Source: Clostridia bacterium
Lineage (GTDB): Bacteria > Bacillota_A > Clostridia > Oscillospirales > CAG-272
Assembly: GCA_017529175.1 (NCBI GenBank)
Contig: JAFXNX010000218.1
Location: 1-30,341, forward strand
Direction of reading: 5' to 3'
DNA length: 30,341 nt
In this document: positions 24,856-30,341 of the stretch, in pieces
Numbering within the stretch: position 1 is the stretch's first letter
Layout: each line of letters begins with the position of its first letter
Program-made: the position numbers and the translations under genes
The notes under the pieces: model-generated
The model's database searches: none
Told to the model about the DNA's origin: nothing
The model's input: only the letters and a program-made list of their open reading frames with translations

Positions 24856-26229
24856 TTATTCTTCGATATCGTCGTAGAACGAACAGCCGTGTCTGCCGTT
24901 GTTCTTTGTGTGATAGAGCGCGACGTCTGCGCGCTTTATTATCTCTTCGTTATCATCCGATCCGTCCGAGAACGCGATGCCCGCGCTGACAGAGAAGAGG
25001 GGAAGATCGCTTGACGGGGCAGCGAGGGAAGCGTTGATCCGCTCTATCTTTGAGCGCAAGGTGTTTTTGAATTCTTCAGAATGCTCCGCTTCGAGAATGA
25101 TGACAAGAAACTCATCGCCGCCCATCCTGAATATCAGATCGTTCGTTCTGAAATTGCGTTTCAGCTCTCCCGACGTGATGACGAGCGCGCGGTCGCCGGT
25201 CTCGTGGCCGCTCTCGTCATTCACATGCTTGAAAAAGTCGATATCGACAAGTACCATCGCGGCGGTGGTGAGATCAAACTGCCTGCACAGACTCTCGTAT
25301 CCCGCTCTGTTGAAAACTCCGGTAAGCGTGTCGTGAGTCGCTTCAAATTTGAGCTGGTTCTTCTGACGGTTGTTGGTATCATACATTTTATTGTACGTTT
25401 TTGCAAGGTACTTGTACTCGTAAGCGCCCTGTACCGGGAGCGGACGGTCGTTCTTTATGTGAGGGATCGCTTTTGTCAGCGGTTTTATGACCTGCGCCGA
25501 AGTCAGAACGATAACTCCGATTATGACTACAACTATTGCAAATATCAGAATATACTGTATCGTGAGGATCGAGGAAAGTCTGTTAAAGTCGTCGGCTATC
25601 CCGCCTTCCGTGATGTCGGCGAGAGCTGAGATGCATTTCTGTATATTGAGATATATTTCGGATTTATACTCCGCGTAAACGTCGTCGAATACCATCGTCT
25701 CCGCGAGCTTCAGTTTCTCTGAGTTTGAGAGCGCCGAGTCTTCATCTGAAAGGGTGACGTTTCGTACCTGCTCCGGATATTCGTTGATATTCTGTCCCGT
25801 CGCAAGAATGACGAGCTTCATTGAATAATATTCGCGGTCCATCAGCGAAATCGACTTGTCCATTGCGTTTATAAGATCAGCGTATGCTTCAGTTCCCGCG
25901 AGAGATTCTTTAAGTTCCGCGATAACGTTGTCGCGGTTGCGGTCAACGTTCGCTTCGCGGAAGTAGTTGTCGCAGTGGACTTTGTTGCCGGAGATCGTGA
26001 AAGCGCGCACCTCTTCCGTCAGATAGTCGGACGCTTTCTGCAGTTTTTCCGCCGTCTGCTGCCATGATATGTAGTTGTGAGTATTGTCCTTAACGTCGTT
26101 GTACCTGATCGAGGTGACGTAAGTTGATACGAGCAGGAGAGCGGATATCAGCAGAGTAATTGCCGACATAAGATAGTTCAGCTTTTTAAGTGAAATTCCG
26201 CTCACCTTTTCTCTCGGTTTGTTTTTCAT
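24856..26229 (-). CDS. Membrane GGDEF diguanylate cyclase with inhibitory site
   Basis: The 457-residue product has helix 1 (residues 17-40), a helical extracytoplasmic sensor of about 175 residues resembling four-helix-bundle ligand domains, helix 2 (222-246), a short linker that is HAMP-like at best, and a GGDEF domain (about 293-455). The active site is GGDEF (370-374), with metal-binding Asp329 or Asp331 in LVDIDFFKHVND, and an RxxD inhibitory site, RTND (361-364), exactly five residues upstream. It should be an active, feedback-inhibited cyclic-di-GMP synthase. It is convergent with the first GGDEF gene and divergent from the EAL-like operon. An AGG-rich ribosome site precedes the ATG. 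Confidence 0.94.
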   Translation of the reverse strand: MKNKPREKVSGISLKKLNYLMSAITLLISALLLVSTYVTSIRYNDVKDNTHNYISWQQTAEKLQKASDYLTEEVRAFTISGNKVHCDNYFREANVDRNRDNVIAELKESLAGTEAYADLINAMDKSISLMDREYYSMKLVILATGQNINEYPEQVRNVTLSDEDSALSNSEKLKLAETMVFDDVYAEYKSEIYLNIQKCISALADITEGGIADDFNRLSSILTIQYILIFAIVVVIIGVIVLTSAQVIKPLTKAIPHIKNDRPLPVQGAYEYKYLAKTYNKMYDTNNRQKNQLKFEATHDTLTGVFNRAGYESLCRQFDLTTAAMVLVDIDFFKHVNDESGHETGDRALVITSGELKRNFRTNDLIFRMGGDEFLVIILEAEHSEEFKNTLRSKIERINASLAAPSSDLPLFSVSAGIAFSDGSDDNEEIIKRADVALYHTKNNGRHGCSFYDDIEE

Positions 26230-26265
26230 TGCTTATCCTGCCTTCCGGGAGATGATATTAATATA

Positions 26266-26294
26266 ATTCTACATTATTTTACTGCGCGTGTCAA
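26266..26294 (-). promoter_or_regulatory. Promoter for the second GGDEF gene
   Basis: On the minus strand: TTGACA (26294-26289), a 17-nt spacer, then TAGAAT (26271-26266). The leader is only about 30 nt, so no riboswitch controls this gene. Confidence 0.75.
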
Positions 26295-26383
26295 TATATA
26301 GTGCGGCTTGAATGTTGATTAAACTATATGATCGTTTTTTGCTTTTAATTGAAAATGACTTATAACTTTATAGATAAAAATTA

Positions 26384-26412
26384 TTGACAAATGATAAATT
26401 TTGTGTTAAAAT
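26384..26412 (+). promoter_or_regulatory. Promoter for the EAL-like operon
   Basis: TTGACA (26384-26389), a 17-nt spacer ending in TTTTGTGT, then TAAAAT (26407-26412). It is back to back with the second GGDEF gene's promoter; their -35 boxes are 89 bp apart. Confidence 0.78.
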
Positions 26413-26449
26413 ACCGAAGGATGTGTTATAAGATGGGAGGGCTATGATG

Positions 26450-27469
26450 ATGTCTGATATCATTGAAGAAACGACAGCGCAGTCATCAGAACCCGTATCT
26501 GCGATCGCGGAAAACGACGCGCAAGAGCCGGTCAACTCGGCTGCCGCGGAAAATGTCGATAACACCGCGGATGAGCCGGATGCCCCTTCTTTTGATGAGA
26601 CTGCAGCGCAGACAGATGCCGAAAACGACGACAGCTACTACGACGATATGTTTCCGGAAGAAATCCCGTCCAACAGACCGAATTATCTTGAAATGACGCT
26701 CGAGTCGCGCATCCTGCCCCTCGAGGTGCGTTATTCACAGATCAACAACCCCTACAGAAAAACACCCGTCGCATACCGTTCGTTTACTTATCTTAACAGC
26801 GTTATCGAGGGAGTGATCCCTCCGGAAAAGTATTCCTACGCGTCCGACCAGTCGGAGCAGGGTATCCGCATGACCAGGTGGAATATCACCTCCGCGTTCG
26901 AAGCATGGAAGAAATTCGACGAAGCGGGACGTCACGTCGACTTCGTGACCGCCCGTGTATCGCCGCAGATAGTAAGAGAACTCGACGTATATAAATATTT
27001 GATAGAAATATTTGACACGTGCGGCGTCACAAGACCTGAAAAGCTGTGTCTCGAATTTCCGAAGACGGTTCTTTTCGAGGATCCCGAAAAGGTCAGAATG
27101 GCGCTTCTCAATATGAAGCTTTTGAAAGTGGCGAGTATGATCGGATCTTTCGCCGATTACGATTGCCCGATGACTCCCATCTTTGACCTTCCTTTCGACT
27201 ACGTCGCTCTGTCTCCGTGGGCAGTCTCCTTCGCGGGGGACCGTAACAAAAAAGAGGGATTTGACTCGATGATCTCGATGATACATTCTCTCGGCTGTAA
27301 GATCATAGCCGACGGGGTGACGAGAGACGAGCAGATAACCATCCTTTCGCGCGCAGACGCTTACGGTTATATACCTTCTTCCGAATACAGCGGCGATGTT
27401 GAACACGGACGGCTCAGAATGCCGTTCGATGAAGCGGTCATGCAGCAAGAGGAGGAGGAGACGTACTGA
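26450..27469 (+). CDS. Catalytically dead EAL-domain protein (likely cyclic-di-GMP effector)
   Basis: The 339-residue cytoplasmic protein (numbering from ATG 26444 adds two). Residues 1-80 are acidic and probably disordered; about 88-315 follow the EAL fold. The signs are VSPQIV for the NLSP element, CLEFP for LEITE, IHSLGCKIIADGVTRDEQITIL for the late HxLGxxVIAEGVEtxxQ motif, and YGYIPSS for QGYxxS. The key catalytic residues are gone: no EAL tripeptide (AYRSF instead), LEFPK without the Glu, no DDFG loop, and no KID lysine (ALSPW). It cannot be a phosphodiesterase, so a binding or protein-interaction role is inferred. GGGAGGG (26435-26441) best suits the third of three tandem ATGs (26450). 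It is coupled to the next gene by TGATG. Confidence 0.82.
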   Translation: MSDIIEETTAQSSEPVSAIAENDAQEPVNSAAAENVDNTADEPDAPSFDETAAQTDAENDDSYYDDMFPEEIPSNRPNYLEMTLESRILPLEVRYSQINNPYRKTPVAYRSFTYLNSVIEGVIPPEKYSYASDQSEQGIRMTRWNITSAFEAWKKFDEAGRHVDFVTARVSPQIVRELDVYKYLIEIFDTCGVTRPEKLCLEFPKTVLFEDPEKVRMALLNMKLLKVASMIGSFADYDCPMTPIFDLPFDYVALSPWAVSFAGDRNKKEGFDSMISMIHSLGCKIIADGVTRDEQITILSRADAYGYIPSSEYSGDVEHGRLRMPFDEAVMQQEEEETY

Positions 27470-28200
27470 TGGCACAGAAGACAACAAGCGTCTCGCTCAG
27501 ACGAACCGCGGGAGAAGTCAAGAGATACAGACGGTACAGAAAGATCATCCCGATATGTATGGCGATCGCGCTTCTTGCGCTCCTTATCGCATACGTTCTT
27601 TCCGTTCTGTATATGAAGTTCGGCGCGTTTACCGTCATGGTCAACAAGTTCGACCATCTCGACTACGCTCTGTCTCTTTCCGAGTCGCCGACCTTTTCCG
27701 GTGCGACGTCACGTCTGAACGCAAACATCTATGAAGAGATAACGAATATCGACGGCAGAAACCTGCCCGATTTTCTCGACAACATAGACGGCGAACACAA
27801 CGGAGAAAACTACATCGCTTACACGTTCTACTGCAAGAACGTGGGACGCGCGACATTTGCCTATACATACGATATGTATATTGCAAATATGACTCTCGAG
27901 TGCGAAAAGGCGGCAAGGATACGCCTTTACGTTGACGGAGAGTACACCGACTACGCTTATCCCCGCACCGACGGCGGAAGCGGAGCGGAACCCGGAACGA
28001 CTGCGTTCCAGTCGAGAACGACAGTTGTAAAAAATAAGATCGACAACTTCGCTCCCGGCGACATGACGAAATTCACTGTCGTCATCTGGCTGGAAGGGAA
28101 CGATCCCGAGTGTGTCGACAGGATCCTCGGCGGCCAGATGAAGGTCGATATGATGATGGACGTCGTCGAAGAGGAACACGAGGGCAACCCGATCGATTAA
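27469..28200 (+). CDS. Membrane-anchored protein with WLEG-D-C domain
   Basis: The 243-residue protein has a basic cytoplasmic N-terminus (residues 1-25), one membrane helix (26-48) and a beta-rich extracytoplasmic domain. There is no signal-peptidase-like YAWFS site after the helix, so it probably stays anchored. Near the end it carries WLEGNDPEC (207-215) followed by VDRILGGQMKVDMMMDV, which parallels WYEGED-x-x-C and the acidic, hydrophobic ends of the next two proteins. It may belong to the TasA/camelysin-like beta-sandwich group; family assignment is tentative. ATG overlaps the EAL-like stop (TGATG), and GAGGAGGAGG lies upstream, so the two are tightly coupled. A role as base or assembly factor for the following exported proteins is inferred. 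Confidence 0.8.
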   Translation: MAQKTTSVSLRRTAGEVKRYRRYRKIIPICMAIALLALLIAYVLSVLYMKFGAFTVMVNKFDHLDYALSLSESPTFSGATSRLNANIYEEITNIDGRNLPDFLDNIDGEHNGENYIAYTFYCKNVGRATFAYTYDMYIANMTLECEKAARIRLYVDGEYTDYAYPRTDGGSGAEPGTTAFQSRTTVVKNKIDNFAPGDMTKFTVVIWLEGNDPECVDRILGGQMKVDMMMDVVEEEHEGNPID

Positions 28201-28272
28201 AACTTTGATTGATATTCGCGGATGGCGGTCTGCGATTTCAATAAATAATCTCTTAAGAAAGGCAAAAAAACG

Positions 28273-29184
28273 ATGAAAAAATTTGTAAAACTCATCCCGG
28301 CACTTTGCATGCTTCTCATCGCTGCGATTCTCGTAAGCACAGCAACGTATGCATGGTTCTCGATGAACACAGAAGTTAAAGCAACGGATATGAGAGTAAG
28401 AGCTCTCGCTGAAGAAGGTCTTCTGATCAACGAAGTTGCTGACGCAGACGACACAAACTGGGACGAAGAAGCGACCGCAGCTCAGGCAGCTGGAGACGCT
28501 GTACTGCTTTATCCCTCGTCTACTACCGACGCTACGACTTGGTATCACGGCGCAAGTAAGAAATCCAACGATGAGGCTGGCGCTACAGCTAATACAAAGA
28601 GCACAAACCTCATTGGCAATTACGAAACACTTAGCGGCCTGACCAGCATCACTGCATTTGCTGCATCTGCATCTGCAGGTACGGAAGCTGCAAGAGAAGT
28701 CATGGGTAAATCGGCTACGGCTGACGCAGGATATTATGCTCATTACACATATTATCTCAAAGGCGCTGCCGGAACAGCTATTGATCTCGGCACTTCCCAG
28801 GGCGATATGAATGTTAAAATCAAGTCCGTAACTGCTACTCCTACAGTGAACAGCGGTTCCGGTTCTGCTGATCTTGACAAGTCCCTTAGAGTTGGTATCC
28901 GTATGAAGTCTGGCGGAGCTCTCTACATTTACGCTCCTTTCACCGGCGCTACAATGTCTTATTATGTAGCAGCAGGCGCAACAGCTACAACAGCTATTGC
29001 AGGCGCAACCGCTACTGCGACAGACCTCACTTCTCTTCCTGCAGCAGGAACTGACGGTACACCTGTAGAAGTTTATCTCTGGTACGAAGGCGAAGATGTG
29101 AACTGCATGTCCGACAATGCTCTGGCAGCTCTTCTCGATGATATCGACGTAGACATCACATTTGAACTTGCAGAAATTCAGTAA
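28273..29184 (+). CDS. Exported TasA-like protein 1 (SipW-type signal peptide)
   Basis: The 303-residue protein has a short basic start and hydrophobic core (residues 7-22) ending STATYAWFSMN (22-32), which resembles the SipW-cognate signal peptides of TasA and camelysin-like proteins. The mature part is rich in Ala, Thr and Ser, with low-complexity tracts at about 232-260, and ends with WYEGEDVNC (270-278) plus an acidic, hydrophobic tail. It is a paralogue of the 29428 gene: shared LYPxST, TW(Y/L)H, LRVGI and YIYAP segments. Codon use differs from its neighbours, favouring GCT and GCA for Ala. Start ATG 28273 has AAGAAAGG upstream. It follows the anchored protein by 72 bp, containing an imperfect hairpin. 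Likely an abundant surface or matrix protein. Confidence 0.85.
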   Translation: MKKFVKLIPALCMLLIAAILVSTATYAWFSMNTEVKATDMRVRALAEEGLLINEVADADDTNWDEEATAAQAAGDAVLLYPSSTTDATTWYHGASKKSNDEAGATANTKSTNLIGNYETLSGLTSITAFAASASAGTEAAREVMGKSATADAGYYAHYTYYLKGAAGTAIDLGTSQGDMNVKIKSVTATPTVNSGSGSADLDKSLRVGIRMKSGGALYIYAPFTGATMSYYVAAGATATTAIAGATATATDLTSLPAAGTDGTPVEVYLWYEGEDVNCMSDNALAALLDDIDVDITFELAEIQ

Positions 29185-29215
29185 GTTTAGTATTTAAACA
29201 CGGCACAATTCAGCT

Positions 29216-29276
29216 TTCCAAGAGGGGCTTGCCCCTCTTGGAAGCCAGATTTAAACTTTTGGCCAAAAAGTTAAAT
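29216..29276 (+). other. Two tandem hairpins after the first exported protein gene
   Basis: TTCCAAGAGGGGC (29216-29228) pairs perfectly with 29231-29243 across a two-base gap (CTTG apex), and ATTTAAACTTTTGGCC (from 29249) pairs with 29263-29276. Neither has a following T-run; they could stabilise the mRNA end. The first resembles the CCAAAGGGAC-type stem of the composite repeat. Confidence 0.7.
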
Positions 29277-29284
29277 TGAAATTC

Positions 29285-29320
29285 AAAGCCGCAGGTGGAC
29301 GCGACCTGCGGCTTTTTCTT
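29285..29320 (+). terminator. Rho-independent terminator after the first exported protein gene
   Basis: AAAGCCGCAGGT (29285-29296) pairs with ACCTGCGGCTTT (29304-29315) across a 7-nt loop, followed by TTCTTT. It separates the operon from the second paralogue, which has its own promoter. Confidence 0.88.
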
Positions 29321-29349
29321 TAAATTTTTCGCCATTTTATTGAAAACTA

Positions 29350-29378
29350 TTTACAAACTCATTGAAATAGTATATAAT
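29350..29378 (+). promoter_or_regulatory. Promoter for the second exported protein gene
   Basis: TTTACA (29350-29355), a 17-nt spacer, then a perfect TATAAT (29373-29378), with about 43 nt to ATG 29428. This is the only -10 box here with a consensus hexamer besides 16570. Confidence 0.78.
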
Positions 29379-29427
29379 GATATTTGTATATTAATGTTCT
29401 TTGTTATCTGTGGAAAGGTACTCTGAA

Positions 29428-30237
29428 ATGAAAAAACGCTTAAAGTTCTTCCCCGGTATCTTTTTGATCTTACTGTCTATCGTTCTTGTCAGCACCGCGT
29501 CTTACGCGTGGTTTTCAATGAATATGCAGGTAACGGTCAAAAGTTTGACGATCAAAGCAGTGGCTGAAAAAGGGATCACCATTTCCAACTTACCTAACGG
29601 AGATTATGAAAAAGAAGCCGCAACGTTCAAAGCGGCCCGCGCCGATCTCTATCCCGGGAGCACAAGGGATCTTGTAACGTGGCTCCACAGCGGCTCCACC
29701 AATTCTTCCGAGTATAACACGGGAAACGCTTATACGGCGGCTGTCGAGTGGCAGGAAGATACTAACGGGGTCAGCGGAAACTACGTTCTTCATGATTTTT
29801 ATATCCGTTCTTCGGAACCGAAGACTTTGTACTGCTCGTCTCTTGATATAAAGAGCGTTAAAGCGACCGCGGCAGGCGCCGCGGCGGGTCATCCGTTATC
29901 GCCCGCTCTTCGTGTCGGTATAAAATTTGACGACTCGAACAATTACTATATATACGCTCCCATCGACGGATTCACCTCTCCCGTTTCGGTCCAGAACAAC
30001 GTCGGTCCCTACTCGGCGACCGACCGCACGAACGTTACGGCCATTGAAGGTAACGTTCGCTCCTTTGACACTGACATAACTTCCGTTCCCGGCAGAAACG
30101 AAGTAGGACATCACGTATCGGTCTATATCTGGTACGAGGGCGAGGACGAGTCCTGCAAGACTGAAAATTATCTTGTGGATATTGTCGATGATATAGACAT
30201 CATGATCGAATTCGCATATACTCCCGCGGTGAACTGA
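29428..30237 (+). CDS. Exported TasA-like protein 2 (SipW-type signal peptide)
   Basis: The 269-residue paralogue of the previous gene has a basic start, a hydrophobic core (residues 7-22) and STASYAWFSMN (22-32), again the SipW-cognate pattern. Shared landmarks are DLYPGST, TWLHSGS, LRVGIKF, YIYAPIDG and a final WYEGEDESC (235-243) with an acidic end DIVDDIDIMIEF. It lacks the Ala/Thr-rich tract of the first and uses neighbour-like GCG and GCC codons. ATG 29428 with GGAAAGG 9 nt upstream is preferred over the upstream TTG at 29401. It has its own promoter and terminator, so its level can be set separately from the first. Function inferred as a second or minor subunit. Confidence 0.84.
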   Translation: MKKRLKFFPGIFLILLSIVLVSTASYAWFSMNMQVTVKSLTIKAVAEKGITISNLPNGDYEKEAATFKAARADLYPGSTRDLVTWLHSGSTNSSEYNTGNAYTAAVEWQEDTNGVSGNYVLHDFYIRSSEPKTLYCSSLDIKSVKATAAGAAAGHPLSPALRVGIKFDDSNNYYIYAPIDGFTSPVSVQNNVGPYSATDRTNVTAIEGNVRSFDTDITSVPGRNEVGHHVSVYIWYEGEDESCKTENYLVDIVDDIDIMIEFAYTPAVN

Positions 30238-30254
30238 TAAAATACATATATCGC

Positions 30255-30292
30255 AAAATATCGACCGTCTTGCCGGACGGTCGATATTTTTT
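30255..30292 (+). terminator. Rho-independent terminator after the second exported protein gene
   Basis: AAAATATCGACCGTC (30255-30269) pairs perfectly with 30276-30290 around TTGCCG and is followed by a T-run to 30292. The A-rich 5' flank suggests it can also work in reverse. Confidence 0.9.
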
Positions 30293-30341
30293 GTATATTA
30301 CTTGTATTTTTCTTATATATATAAACTATTTTTTAAAATAC

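Noticed and set aside
26440..27469. Active phosphodiesterase activity for the EAL-like protein
   Set aside because: The EAL tripeptide, LEITE Glu, DDFG loop and KID Lys are all replaced, so catalysis is not credible.
27709..28743. 344-residue antisense open frame across two exported-protein genes
   Set aside because: No ribosome site or domain; Cys- and Ser-rich composition is typical of reading the opposite strand of real genes.

Overview
The window looks like a chromosomal segment of an uncultured Clostridia-type Bacillota, probably host-associated. The evidence is Clostridial: strong GGAGG-like ribosome binding sites, sigma-A promoters with 17-nt spacers (often with an upstream TG), a Clostridial-style cyclic-di-GMP-I riboswitch, a YveK/CpsD-type split polysaccharide co-polymerase and kinase pair, and SipW-type signal peptides. 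I saw no rRNA, tRNA, CRISPR array, prophage or intact transposase. Species cannot be named from the sequence.

Layout. 1-2021: the last 37 codons of an unknown gene, a composite hairpin-rich repeat, then a minus-strand pair (nfo and a GNAT acetyltransferase). 2154-3050: a YihY/BrkB membrane protein. 3079-8063 (minus): a five-gene operon for a Gld-like ABC exporter (ATPase with an acidic tail, permease, GldG-like protein, DUF4340 protein) plus a YhcH/YiaL protein. 8300-9328: an MreB-type actin, then a second copy of the composite repeat. 9809-16468: an isoleucyl-tRNA synthetase with unusual signature motifs, followed by polysaccharide genes (Wzz-like co-polymerase, BY-kinase, PglF/WbpM-like dehydratase). 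16599-19094: an unknown membrane protein, then a MarR-like regulator overlapping a citrate synthase gene. 19146-22753 (minus): a PcrA/UvrD helicase followed by a RodA/FtsW-type protein.

22874-30292 is the most interesting part. A cyclic-di-GMP-I riboswitch sits in the leader of a Cache-HAMP-GGDEF cyclase gene. A 253-bp MITE-like element separates this from a second, convergent GGDEF gene, which has an inhibitory RxxD site. A divergent operon follows: a catalytically dead EAL-domain protein, a translationally coupled membrane-anchored protein, and two paralogous exported proteins with signal peptides of the SipW/TasA-substrate type. The last three proteins share a C-terminal W(L/Y)EG-D-C signature. 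My reading (inference) is a cyclic-di-GMP module: two cyclases and a riboswitch set the signal, the dead EAL protein reads it, and the output is a TasA-like surface or matrix fibre. The nearby polysaccharide, MreB and RodA genes fit a cell-envelope theme but need not be linked.
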